Positions 1-7,169 of a stretch of DNA of 12,668 nt are shown here, piece after piece; position 1 is the stretch's first letter; every line of letters starts with the position of its first letter. This stretch comes from UBA8337 sp965657665. GTDB taxonomy: Bacteria; Pseudomonadota; Alphaproteobacteria; RS24. The notes under the pieces are model-generated. The model saw only the letters and a program-made list of their open reading frames with translations, had not been told where the DNA came from and did no database searches. The translations under genes and the position numbers were made by a program. The DNA is taken from contig CBFHPF010000034.1 in assembly GCA_965657665.1 (NCBI GenBank), forward strand, positions 1 through 12,668. Direction: 5' to 3'.

Positions 1-464
1 ATTTCACCGGTGATGGCTGCCGCCGCGATGAGGACGGCTATTATTGGATTACCGGCCGCGTCGATGATGTGCTGAATATTTCCGGCCACCGCCTCGGCAC
101 AGCGGAAGTCGAAAGCGCGCTGGTGGCACACGCGCAAGTGGCCGAAGCCGCGGTTGTCGGCTATCCGCACGACATTAAAGGGCAAGGTATTTATTGCTAT
201 GTGACGCTGAATGCCGGCCTGAATGGCGATGATGAGCTGAAGGCCGAGCTGGTCAAATGGGTGCGGAAAGAAATCGGCCCGATTGCCACGCCCGACCTTA
301 TTCAGTTCGCGCCGGGCCTGCCAAAAACCCGTTCGGGTAAAATCATGCGGCGTATTTTGCGCAAAATTGCCGAAGATGATTTTTCAAATCTTGGCGATAC
401 CTCAACCTTGGCCGATCCGGCTGTGGTCGATGATTTAATCGACAATCGTCAAAATCGCGGCTGA
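1..464 (+). CDS. acs: acetyl-CoA synthetase, C-terminal part (5' end outside window)
   Basis: AMP-forming acetate:CoA ligase, a cytoplasmic enzyme that turns acetate, ATP and CoA into acetyl-CoA. Only about the last 153 residues are present; the frame is open from base 3 to the TGA at 462-464. The visible part starts with FTGDGCRRDEDGYYWITGR, the hinge/A8 region between the large N-terminal and small C-terminal domains, followed by VDDVLNISGHRLGTAE. Near the end is PKTRSGKIMRRILRK, the A10 motif, whose lysine (in SGK) is the catalytic lysine that Pat-type acetyltransferases modify in known Acs enzymes. The tail SNLGDTSTLADP is also typical of Acs. The gene converges with the nuclease gene, five bases away. 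Family assignment is firm. Whether it is the main Acs or a close paralogue such as propionyl-CoA synthetase cannot be settled without the N-terminus, but the tail favours Acs. Confidence 0.95.
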   Translation, partial: FTGDGCRRDEDGYYWITGRVDDVLNISGHRLGTAEVESALVAHAQVAEAAVVGYPHDIKGQGIYCYVTLNAGLNGDDELKAELVKWVRKEIGPIATPDLIQFAPGLPKTRSGKIMRRILRKIAEDDFSNLGDTSTLADPAVVDDLIDNRQNRG

Positions 465-469
465 TTGAA

Positions 470-931
470 TTAAGCGCACCATTTCGCTTTGCGCCCACGA
501 TACGGCTTGGCGAGATTTTGAGATAACAGGGCGGCGGATAGCGTATCGCCGCCCTTATTTTTTGTTGTCGCGAGAACCCGACTTCTTTCTATCGTCGCGA
601 GCACGCGACCGGCATACGTGCCGTAATGCACACCGACCAATTGCGCCGGATTTTCTTTCAGCCATTTGGCGGCAAATTCTTTCGCTTCCAGTGCCAGTTT
701 TTTTTCGGCGGCGCATTTGCCGCGCAATTCAGGCGTGTCGACCCCTTTGAGGCGCACCTTCACCTCTACCGACTGGCCCAGCCAAATATCGACGCGGGCG
801 CGAAATGTATCGCCGTCAATCACTTCCAAAACTTCAAAAGGAAACGGGCCCGCTAATTTCTGTTTGGCTTGCGCGGCGGGCGCATGCGCCAATAGCAAAA
901 AACAAATCACACTCAAAACGCGCATTTTCAC
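470..931 (-). CDS. exported thermonuclease-like (SNase family) protein
   Basis: Predicted 153-residue staphylococcal-nuclease-fold protein, probably periplasmic, that would cut nucleic acids with calcium. Residues 1-22 look like a signal peptide: basic start, a hydrophobic run, then AQA before the likely cut after residue 22. The core keeps the family's key positions: VIDGDTF with D39 and D41, RLKGVDTPE with R60, D65 and E68 (same spacing as SNase R35, D40, E43), and YAGRVLA with R109 where SNase has R87. All active-site residues therefore appear present, so a working nuclease is plausible. Two cysteines (73 and 152) could form a disulfide after export. Alternative start: Met3. The 3' end of the gene contains the inverted repeat and T-run that probably terminate acs on the other strand. 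The substrate and role in the cell are unknown. Confidence 0.88.
   Translation of the reverse strand: MKMRVLSVICFLLLAHAPAAQAKQKLAGPFPFEVLEVIDGDTFRARVDIWLGQSVEVKVRLKGVDTPELRGKCAAEKKLALEAKEFAAKWLKENPAQLVGVHYGTYAGRVLATIERSRVLATTKNKGGDTLSAALLSQNLAKPYRGRKAKWCA
529..564 (+). terminator. probable intrinsic terminator of acs, inside the opposing nuclease gene
   Basis: On the + strand GGGCGGCG (529-536) pairs with CGCCGCCC (547-554). ATA (538-540) pairs with TAT (544-546), with one bulged G at 537 and a GCG loop. TTATTTTTTG follows directly (555-564). This is the shape of a rho-independent terminator about 65 bases after the acs stop. The opposite strand lacks a T-run after the hairpin, so the signal is directional. 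Confidence 0.7.
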
Positions 932-965
932 ACTCTCTCAACTTTCTCAGCCACAGCCCGACATC

Positions 966-1138
966 AGTGTCGGGCCGGGTTACATCCACGATCACTCGAA
1001 GATATTCCGCCTATTTCCCATAGGGTATTATATTCGACGAAAGACCCGACCCAAGGGTCGGCCTTCGAGTGAATATCTGAATGTAACCAAGAATAAGTTA
1101 ACGCGATTGCCGATAAGCCGCCAGCAACCTGCAGTTGA
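966..1138. repeat. palindromic intergenic repeat, copy 1 (long form)
   Basis: First of two diverged direct repeats in the 368-base gap at 932-1299. It begins AGTGTCGGG (966-974) and ends AACCTGCAGTTGA (1126-1138). Inside is a long imperfect palindrome: GGTTACAT (978-985) pairs with ATGTAACC (1081-1088), TCACTCGAAG (992-1001) with CTTCGAGTGA (1063-1072), and CCGACCC (1046-1052) with GGGTCGG (1055-1061) forms a tight inner hairpin. A separate 8-bp hairpin, GCCCGACA/TGTCGGGC with loop TCAG (956-975), overlaps its left edge. Short open frames cross it on both strands but look like by-products of the palindromes. It resembles a dispersed extragenic repeat; I do not recognise the family. Confidence 0.7.
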
Positions 1139-1151
1139 GTTCTGCAAGATA

Positions 1152-1285
1152 AGTGTCGGGTCAGGCTACATCCCTGTTTGCACAAAGAGGTCCTGCTTAT
1201 TTCCCTTGCGGGTGTTCTATTGGGCAGAAACCCGACCAGCAAAACTAACGCGGATGCCGAAGCGCTTCTAGAAACCTGCAGTTGA
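1152..1285. repeat. palindromic intergenic repeat, copy 2 (short form)
   Basis: Second copy of the same element. AGTGTCGGG (1152) and TATTTCCC (1198) are each exactly 186 bases after their counterparts in copy 1, and AACCTGCAGTTGA (1273-1285) is an exact match to the end of copy 1. The first 22 bases match copy 1 with three differences, all transitions. About 39 bases are missing compared with copy 1; the missing part is the inner hairpin and the right arm of the long palindrome. GTCGGGT (1155-1161) and ACCCGAC (1230-1236) still form an inverted pair. Nothing else is visible in the gap except the ends of the flanking genes' untranslated regions. Confidence 0.68.
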
Positions 1286-1299
1286 AAGAGAGGTGAAAA

Positions 1300-1491
1300 T
1301 CAAAAATCGGAAATAATGCCGTCTTTTTCCCAATCGCCATAGCGGGTCGGCTCGGGGCCATCTTGCCCGCCGCTTTCACTGGCGCGCTTTTCAACCACAT
1401 GGGCGGCGCGGCGGTCGGCGGCTTCTTTTAACGCCAAAGCTTGCGCTGCAGCACGTTGTTGTTTGGCAGATTTTTTAGCGTCATCACTCAT
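1300..1491 (-). CDS. DUF1674 / SdhAF4-like succinate dehydrogenase assembly factor
   Basis: Small 63-residue protein. The first 40 residues are charged and alanine-rich, probably a helix. The end, GPEPTRYGDWEKDGIISDF, is the conserved C-terminal signature of the DUF1674 family (PF07896). Eukaryotic members (SDHAF4, yeast Sdh8) bind flavinylated SdhA and protect it until complex II is assembled; the same job is plausible here but not shown. I chose the ATG at 1491 because the protein then has the usual family length. The frame opens further upstream only through a TTG that would run into rsmB. It is divergent from rsmB with 63 bases between the starts, and these two genes are often neighbours in alphaproteobacteria. 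No sdh genes are in the window. Confidence 0.88.
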   Translation of the reverse strand: MSDDAKKSAKQQRAAAQALALKEAADRRAAHVVEKRASESGGQDGPEPTRYGDWEKDGIISDF

Positions 1492-1554
1492 GCGGGTAAT
1501 ATGGTGTCTGGCAGGCCACTTGCCAAGGGGCAGGCAAGATGGTGTAACCGCGAC

Positions 1555-2916
1555 ATGAGTTCGCAAGACACGCCTTCAGACCGCGCCACCAAAGGGCGCG
1601 GCAAAACCACAACCCGCCGCGTAGCCGCTGGCATGCTGGCGCAAATTTTGCGCGGCAAAACGCTGGATGATGTGCGCGACCGATTGGATGACTTGCCGCC
1701 CGGCGAACGCAATTTGGCCGATGCCATTGTGCAAACCGCGCTGCGCCATTATGGCGAGATTACCACCCTATTGGCGCGGCACATGAAACGGCCCTTGCCA
1801 TTGCGCCCGCATATCGCGCATGCATTGCTGGTCAGCGGCGTGGCGCAATTGCGCTTTATGGATATTGCCGACCATGCCGCGTTAAATGAAACTGTTGCCG
1901 CCACCGGTCGGCGCGAGCAACCGTTTCGCGGTCTTATCAATGCCGTGCTGCGCGCCGTCGCCAAAGATGACACGCCAACCGACCCGCATGATAATTTGCC
2001 CGACTGGATGAAAGCGCGCTTTCTGGCTGCTTACGGGCCAGAAGATTTAGCCATCATGGTCAAAGCGCATCAGGCCAATCCGCCGCTTGATATTGCCTTT
2101 AAAAACCCCGAAAAAGCCGCTGGTTGGAGCAATAATACCGGTTTGGAAGCTGACTTAGAACCCAGCATAGAAATTGAGCCGATAAAGCTGTCAGACACTC
2201 ATTTGCGACTGGTGCGGCCGGGCAATGTGACGGCTTTGCCGGGCTTTCATGAGGGCGATTGGTTTGTGCAAGATATCGCCGCTTCATATGCCGCGGCTTG
2301 GCTCGACAAGCTGCTGCCCACCGGCGCACAGGTGCTGGATGTCTGCGCCGCGCCAGGCGGCAAGACGATGCAATTGGCCGGCGCCGGTCATCATGTTACC
2401 GCGCTGGATATTTCCGCCACGCGGCTCAGCCGCTTGCAAGCCAACTTGCACCGCACGCAATTGACCGCGCAATTGGTCGAAGCCGATGCGCTGGATTGGC
2501 AAAACGACACCATGTTTGATGCGGTGCTATTAGACGCGCCGTGTTCAGCCAGTGGCACATTGCGCCGTCACCCCGATTTGGTTTTGCATCGCCGCGAGGG
2601 CTATGTCGCCAAATTGGTCGCTGCCCAAACCGCCCTTTTGGCGCGCGCGGCGCATCATGTAAAAAGCGGTGGCTATTTATGCTATGCGGTCTGTTCGCTA
2701 GACCCCGCCGAGGGCGAAGATGTTGTCGCGCGTTTTGCCGCAAACAATACTGATTTTACTTTAATCACGCCAAGCGAAGGCTCTACTGAACTGCCCAATA
2801 TGCTGCCGCCGGAAATTATCAGCCCACAGGGCTTGCGCTGCACACCGGCCATTTGGGCCGATAGGGGCGGCATGGACGGATTTTTTATCGCCGTCTTCAA
2901 AAAAACGGGTGATTAA
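1555..2916 (+). CDS. rsmB: 16S rRNA (cytosine-C5) methyltransferase RsmB-like
   Basis: SAM-dependent methyltransferase of the RsmB/Sun family, which methylates C967 of 16S rRNA in E. coli; 453 residues. The N-terminal ~140 residues form a NusB-like helical RNA-binding domain (for example ERNLADAIV and FRGLINAVLRAV). The catalytic domain follows: FVQDIAASYAA at 237-247, SAM motif I VLDVCAAPGGK at 260-270, LDISATR acidic-loop motif near 284, motif IV LDAPCSASG with Cys330, and motif VI YAVCSLDPAEGE with Cys380. Both cysteines of the RNA m5C mechanism are therefore present. I prefer ATG 1555; the frame runs open upstream to 1441, but those residues do not look like the family and would overlap the divergent gene. 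No strong Shine-Dalgarno precedes this start, so ATG 1501 remains possible. Confidence 0.93.
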   Translation: MSSQDTPSDRATKGRGKTTTRRVAAGMLAQILRGKTLDDVRDRLDDLPPGERNLADAIVQTALRHYGEITTLLARHMKRPLPLRPHIAHALLVSGVAQLRFMDIADHAALNETVAATGRREQPFRGLINAVLRAVAKDDTPTDPHDNLPDWMKARFLAAYGPEDLAIMVKAHQANPPLDIAFKNPEKAAGWSNNTGLEADLEPSIEIEPIKLSDTHLRLVRPGNVTALPGFHEGDWFVQDIAASYAAAWLDKLLPTGAQVLDVCAAPGGKTMQLAGAGHHVTALDISATRLSRLQANLHRTQLTAQLVEADALDWQNDTMFDAVLLDAPCSASGTLRRHPDLVLHRREGYVAKLVAAQTALLARAAHHVKSGGYLCYAVCSLDPAEGEDVVARFAANNTDFTLITPSEGSTELPNMLPPEIISPQGLRCTPAIWADRGGMDGFFIAVFKKTGD

Positions 2917-2920
2917 TGAC

Positions 2921-2990
2921 GCGACACCGCGCCTGCCGATTGCGAGGCGCGGCGAAGTGTTTTACAAAATAAAGATGGGTCGCGTGTCGC
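2921..2990. other. nested inverted repeats between rsmB and rpe
   Basis: CCGCGCCT (2927-2934) can pair with AGGCGCGG (2945-2952) around a 10-base loop. Enclosing it, GCGACAC (2921-2927) can pair with GTGTCGC (2984-2990), extended by GCG/CGC if C2928 is bulged, in which case it competes with the inner stem. The inner stem is followed only by GTTTTA, so it is at best a weak terminator of rsmB. It could also be a processed or regulatory leader of rpe. Its function is not determinable from sequence. Confidence 0.45.
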
Positions 2991-3044
2991 TCAAGCCCTG
3001 CTGGCATAATGCCGACCAGATAGTGAACAGAGAATGAGAAAAAA

Positions 3045-3725
3045 GTGACTGAGACAAAAATTTCACCCTCTATTCTTTCTGCCGACTTCGCCAAGCTTGG
3101 CGAAGAAGTGGCGGCGATTTGTGAGGCCGGTTGCGACCTTGTGCATGTCGATGTGATGGACGGGCATTTTGTGCCCAATATCACCATTGGGCCGGATGTG
3201 GTGAAAGCCATTAAGCCGCATGCCAGCAAGCCGCTGGATGTGCATTTGATGATTGCGCCGGTCGATAATTACATCACCGCATTTGCCGAAGCCGGTGCGG
3301 ATATTATTACTTTTCATCCCGAAGCCGGACCGCACCCGCATCGCACGGCGCAAGCCATTCGCGCCGCCGGTTGCAAGGTCGGCGTATCACTCAACCCGGC
3401 CACGCCGGTGAGTGTGCTGGATCATTTGATGGATGATATTGATTTAATTCTGGTCATGTCGGTTAATCCGGGCTTTGGCGGTCAAAGCTTTATCGACAGC
3501 CAGCTGGCAAAAATTAAAACCCTGCGCGCCATGATTGACGCCAGTGGGCGCGCCATTGAGTTGGAAGTTGATGGCGGGGTCAATCGCGACAATGCCGCTG
3601 CTATCATCGAAGCGGGCGCGAGCATGTTGGTTGCCGGCACTGCCACTTTCAAGGGCGGGCCGTCATGCTACGCCGATAATATTGCCGCCTTGCGTATGGC
3701 CGGTCACTCGCAACAGGCCGGCTAA
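3045..3725 (+). CDS. rpe: ribulose-phosphate 3-epimerase
   Basis: Interconverts D-ribulose 5-phosphate and D-xylulose 5-phosphate in the pentose phosphate pathway; a cytoplasmic metal-dependent TIM barrel. It has 226 residues, the normal length. Visible motifs: SPSILSADFAKLGEE at the start, HVDVMDGHFVPN with His34 and the catalytic Asp36, DVHLMI with metal-ligand His67, VMSVNPGFGGQSFI (137-150) for phosphate binding, and EVDGGVN with the second catalytic Asp176. The start is GTG at 3045: an in-frame stop lies at 3024-3026 and no other start codon is available between. The stop codon TAA shares its last base with the ATG of the next gene, which implies translational coupling. Confidence 0.96.
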   Translation: MTETKISPSILSADFAKLGEEVAAICEAGCDLVHVDVMDGHFVPNITIGPDVVKAIKPHASKPLDVHLMIAPVDNYITAFAEAGADIITFHPEAGPHPHRTAQAIRAAGCKVGVSLNPATPVSVLDHLMDDIDLILVMSVNPGFGGQSFIDSQLAKIKTLRAMIDASGRAIELEVDGGVNRDNAAAIIEAGASMLVAGTATFKGGPSCYADNIAALRMAGHSQQAG

Positions 3726-5455
3726 TGAAACGGAGGCAGCGGCTGGCAATATCGCTTGAGGCCGCCGCCGCCGGTACTGCTGCCTTTCGCCATAATATTC
3801 AAAACGCGCTATTGCGCAGCCCAATGGGGCGGCGGGTTTGGCGCGGCGGCGTTTCCAGCCTGTCTTATAATTACCCGCCTTCATTGCGGCCCGGCAATGC
3901 GATGCGCGGTGCGGCTTGGTTGAACGGCGATTTTACTTTGCCCGGTGGCATTATGCGCGGCTCCGGCCAAAGCCCGTTCCTCCTCACGCCGCCCAGCAAT
4001 GATTGGCATTTTTCATTGCACGGCTTTGATTGGATGGCCGATCTTCTGGCCGTGCCGGATGGCGGCGGGCAAGCCTTGGCCCGCGACATGATTTTGCACT
4101 GGGTGCATGCCGATTATATTTTGCGCAAAAAAACCCTTCAACCGGCACTTGTCGGTTTGCGCTTGGCACGTTGGGCGCATGCCATAAGCGCGTTAAAGTC
4201 GGGCTTTGACAGTCAAGACATGCTGCGCATCAATCAAAGCTTCGCCCATCAAACACGCTGGCTGATGCAAACCGTGCCGCAAATCGGCGATGGCGTGCCG
4301 CGCTTGCAAGCGATTATCGGTTTGACCTTGGCCGGTTTGGTGCTGGCCCAAGAGGGCCATGTATTGCGTCAAGCGATGGATATGCTGGTGCGCGAATTAC
4401 GCCGTCAAATTTTGCCCGATGGCGGACATGTGTCGCGCGCGCCGGAAATTTTATTGACCTTATTGGCCGATTTAATTGCCATTGAAAGCGGCTTGGCAGC
4501 ACGCCAAATTGCGCCGCCAACCCAATTCACCATCACGCTGACCCGCATGCAGGGGATGATTGCCATGCTGCGCCATCAAGACGGTCATCTGGCTGTGTTT
4601 CATGGCGGGCTGGAGGCTGACGGCGCACGCATTGAAGCAGTGCTACCGAAGAAAAAGCCAACGCCAATGAGTTTTGCCCAGAAAAGCGGCTACCAGCGCC
4701 TGCAAGCAGCGCAAACTTGTGTGCTGGTTGACGTTGGTGATGCGACCAACGGGCCGCATAGCATCCACGCCCATGCCGCGCCTTTGGCGTTTGAAATGAG
4801 CCATGGCAGCGACCGCTTGATTGTCAATTGCGGGCCTAATTTAGTGCATGGCGCTGAATGGCGGCTGGCCTCGCGTGGCTTGTCCGCGCATAGCAGCTTG
4901 GCTTTTGAGCGCGATATTCCCGACCCGTTTATGCGCCAAGGCGCATCCGCCGCCCGATTGGGTCCGCGCATTAAGCCCGATGATTGGCATGTTACCTCGC
5001 GGCGCGCCGAAGACAAGACCGGCATTTGGCTGGAAACCAGTCACGGTATTTTTCTGGACAGCCATGGCGTGCGGCACAATCGGCGGTTTTTTATTGATGC
5101 GCAGGGCGAAGATATTCGCGGCGAAGATTTGCTGCTGGCGGATATGCATCACCAGCCGCGCGAAGGCGCGCCATTTCATTTGCGCTTTCATTTGCACCCC
5201 AATGTCACCGCCAATTTACAAAGCGGCGGCGATGCGGTTTTGTTGATGAGCCCGTCCGGTCATGGCTGGCAATTTCGCACCGGCCTACAAGACGGGCTGG
5301 CGTTGCGCCTGGAAGACAGTGTTTATATGGGGCGCAATGGCGTGCCGCAAAGAGCGCAACAAATCGCCATTCAAGGGCGGCTTTTGCATGCCGACACGCT
5401 TATTCGCTGGGCTTTGCGCTATGCCGGCAAAGCTGCCAAAAGGCGTTCCGGGTAG
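3725..5455 (+). CDS. heparinase II/III family protein
   Basis: 576-residue protein of the heparinase II/III-like family (polysaccharide lyase fold, PF07940 region). The N-terminal half (about 40-280) is helical, as in the alpha/alpha toroid, with WLNGDF (65-70), FDWMADLLA (101-109) and PDGGHVSRAPEI (231-242), all familiar from this family. From about 330 a beta-rich part begins: HAHAAPLAFEMSHG (348-361), LIVNCGPN (365-372), then LSAHSSL (386-392). The C-terminus resembles the closing beta-sandwich. I see no signal peptide, although characterised heparinases are exported, so the cellular site and substrate are uncertain. Alphaproteobacteria often carry this gene just before purH; no polysaccharide-utilisation genes are nearby. 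ATG 3725 overlaps the rpe stop by one base. A lyase acting on cell-envelope or storage glycan is possible, not shown. Confidence 0.85.
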   Translation: MKRRQRLAISLEAAAAGTAAFRHNIQNALLRSPMGRRVWRGGVSSLSYNYPPSLRPGNAMRGAAWLNGDFTLPGGIMRGSGQSPFLLTPPSNDWHFSLHGFDWMADLLAVPDGGGQALARDMILHWVHADYILRKKTLQPALVGLRLARWAHAISALKSGFDSQDMLRINQSFAHQTRWLMQTVPQIGDGVPRLQAIIGLTLAGLVLAQEGHVLRQAMDMLVRELRRQILPDGGHVSRAPEILLTLLADLIAIESGLAARQIAPPTQFTITLTRMQGMIAMLRHQDGHLAVFHGGLEADGARIEAVLPKKKPTPMSFAQKSGYQRLQAAQTCVLVDVGDATNGPHSIHAHAAPLAFEMSHGSDRLIVNCGPNLVHGAEWRLASRGLSAHSSLAFERDIPDPFMRQGASAARLGPRIKPDDWHVTSRRAEDKTGIWLETSHGIFLDSHGVRHNRRFFIDAQGEDIRGEDLLLADMHHQPREGAPFHLRFHLHPNVTANLQSGGDAVLLMSPSGHGWQFRTGLQDGLALRLEDSVYMGRNGVPQRAQQIAIQGRLLHADTLIRWALRYAGKAAKRRSG

Positions 5456-5516
5456 AGGGTTTTCATTTGCCCGAAGCGGCGATATACAGTCTTCACTTCA
5501 ACTAACAGGATGAACC

Positions 5517-7100
5517 ATGTCTGACCTTAAGCCCATCACCCGCGCATTAATCTCCGTTTCCGATAAGGACGGCATTGTAGAATTTGCCAGCCAATTGGCC
5601 GCGAAAAATGTCGAACTGGTATCGACCGGCGGCACAGCAAAATTGCTTGCTGAGGCGGGCCTCGACGTGCGCGATGTGGCGGAGCTGACCGGTTTTCCCG
5701 AAATGATGGATGGCCGCGTCAAGACCTTGCATCCCAATGTGCATGGCGGGCTTTTGGCGATACGCGATAATGGCGAGCATCAAGCCGCCATGCAAGCGCA
5801 TGATATTTTGCCCATCGATTTGCTGGTGGTGAACCTCTATCCGTTTGAAGCCACTGTGGCGAGCGGCGGGGATTATGCCGCCTGTGTTGAGAATATTGAT
5901 ATTGGCGGACCGGCTATGATACGCGCGGCGGCCAAAAACCATGCTGATGTAGCGGTTTTGGTTGATGGCGATGATTATGATGATGTGCTGGCCGCGCTGG
6001 ACGCAGGCGGCACAGATTTGGCGTTACGGCAAAAATTGGCGCAAAAAGCCTATGCCCGCACAGCCGCTTATGACGCGGCGATTTCCAATTGGATGGCGGC
6101 GCAGCTCGATATTGATATGCCGCCTTACCGCGCTGTCGGCGGCAAGCTGCAACAAAAATTGCGCTATGGCGAAAACCCGCATCAAAATGCCGGTTTTTAT
6201 ATTGGCGATACGCCGCGCATCGGTGTCGCCACAGCCACGCAAATTCAGGGCAAAGAATTATCCTATAATAATATTAATGATACGGATGCGGCTTTCGAAT
6301 TGGTTGCCGAATTTGGTGCTGGCAACAGCGCGGCTTGCGCCATTATCAAACACGCCAATCCATGCGGTGTGGCAATGGCAGATGATTTGCCGAGCGCGTT
6401 CGCCAAAGCCTTACGATGCGATCCGGTGTCGGCCTTTGGCGGCATTATTGCCATGAACCAAGCGCTGGACGCGGCAACAGCCGAAGCCATTACCGCAATT
6501 TTCACCGAAGTGATTATTGCGCCCGACGCTGATGACGCGGCGCGCGATATTATCGCCAAAAAGAAAAACTTGCGTCTCTTGCTGACCGGCGGTCTGCCCG
6601 ATGTGACAGCAACCGGTTTGAGCATTCGCAATGTGGCCGGTGGCTATTTGGTGCAAAATCGCGATAACGGCCATCTCAGCCAAGACGATCTGCGCTGTGT
6701 CACCAAGCGGCAACCGACGGCGCAAGAAATGGCCGACTTGCAATTTGCTTGGACGATTGCCAAGCATGTTAAATCAAACGCTATTGTCTATGCCAAAGAC
6801 GGTGCCAGTGTCGGCATTGGGGCCGGACAAATGAGCCGCCTCGACAGCTCGCGCATTGCGGCGCGCAAAAGCCAAGACGCTGCCGAAGCGTGTGGAGCCG
6901 ACGCGCCCCTAGCGCAAGGCTCGGTTGTGGCTTCGGATGCGTTTTTTCCGTTTGCGGACGGGCTATTATCTGCCGCGGAAGCCGGGGCAACAGCGGTCAT
7001 TCAGCCGGGCGGGTCTATTCGCGATGAAGAAGTTATTGCGGCGGCTGATGAAGCCGGGCTGGCTATGGTGTTTACCGGCATGCGGCACTTCAGGCATTAA
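5517..7100 (+). CDS. purH: bifunctional AICAR formyltransferase / IMP cyclohydrolase
   Basis: Catalyses the last two steps of de novo purine synthesis: AICAR plus 10-formyl-THF to FAICAR, then ring closure to IMP. The length of 527 residues is typical. The N-terminal MGS-like cyclohydrolase domain (1 to about 200) shows ALISVSDK, STGGTAKLL, MDGRVKTLHPNVHGG (64-78) and VVNLYPF (104-110). The transformylase domain begins at LRYGENPHQ (215-223) and includes SYNNINDTDAA and KHANPCG with the catalytic Lys278-His279 pair, then GAGQMSR and SDAFFPFADG near the end. The C-terminal MVFTGMRHFRH is the usual family ending, so it is complete. An AGGA at 5507-5510 lies six bases before the ATG. The 61-base gap after the heparinase gene shows no clear promoter, riboswitch or terminator. 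Confidence 0.97.
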   Translation: MSDLKPITRALISVSDKDGIVEFASQLAAKNVELVSTGGTAKLLAEAGLDVRDVAELTGFPEMMDGRVKTLHPNVHGGLLAIRDNGEHQAAMQAHDILPIDLLVVNLYPFEATVASGGDYAACVENIDIGGPAMIRAAAKNHADVAVLVDGDDYDDVLAALDAGGTDLALRQKLAQKAYARTAAYDAAISNWMAAQLDIDMPPYRAVGGKLQQKLRYGENPHQNAGFYIGDTPRIGVATATQIQGKELSYNNINDTDAAFELVAEFGAGNSAACAIIKHANPCGVAMADDLPSAFAKALRCDPVSAFGGIIAMNQALDAATAEAITAIFTEVIIAPDADDAARDIIAKKKNLRLLLTGGLPDVTATGLSIRNVAGGYLVQNRDNGHLSQDDLRCVTKRQPTAQEMADLQFAWTIAKHVKSNAIVYAKDGASVGIGAGQMSRLDSSRIAARKSQDAAEACGADAPLAQGSVVASDAFFPFADGLLSAAEAGATAVIQPGGSIRDEEVIAAADEAGLAMVFTGMRHFRH

Positions 7101-7140
7101 CCTTGCTTTAACAGTGGCTTTAACAGTGGCATTAACCGGC
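7094..7140. repeat. short tandem repeat spanning the purH stop codon
   Basis: Four adjoining units share the core GCWTTAAC: GCATTAACCTT (7094-7104), two exact copies of GCTTTAACAGTG (7105-7116 and 7117-7128), and GCATTAACCGGC (7129-7140). The TAA of purH falls in the first unit. CCTTGC (7101-7106) and GCAAGG (7139-7144) form an inverted pair around most of the array. The array fills the 46-base gap between the convergent purH and TPR genes. Confidence 0.75.
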
Positions 7141-7144
7141 AAGG

Positions 7145-7169
7145 GCCTAACCGGCGCGGCAGGCTTTTT
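7145..7169 (+). terminator. possible weak terminator of purH
   Basis: GCCT (7145-7148) pairs with AGGC (7161-7164) and CCG (7151-7153) with CGG (7157-7159), followed by TTTTT (7165-7169). The stem is short and interrupted, so this is only a candidate. It lies over the 3' end of the convergent TPR gene. Confidence 0.38.

Noticed and set aside
964..1242. 92-residue minus-strand open frame in the 932-1299 gap
   Set aside because: It runs across both repeat copies, has no ribosome site, and its peptide similarity between copies is explained by the DNA repeat. Plus-strand frames over the same bases look equally open.
1441..1554. N-terminal extension of rsmB to an upstream start
   Set aside because: The added residues do not look like the family and would overlap the DUF1674 gene and its start; 1555 gives a normal N-terminus.
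3005..3010. CATAAT as a -10 box for rpe
   Set aside because: No acceptable -35 hexamer at 16-18 bases upstream (the position reads GCGTGT), and the bases are part of a small GGCAT/ATGCC palindrome.
2897..3229. Minus-strand frame overlapping the rpe start
   Set aside because: Antisense shadow of rpe; no family resemblance and no ribosome site. The same holds for the other long antisense frames over rsmB, purH and the TPR gene.
4848..5246. 132-residue plus-strand frame inside the heparinase-like gene
   Set aside because: Arg/Pro/Cys-rich shadow of the real frame; the heparinase frame is continuous and matches its family throughout.
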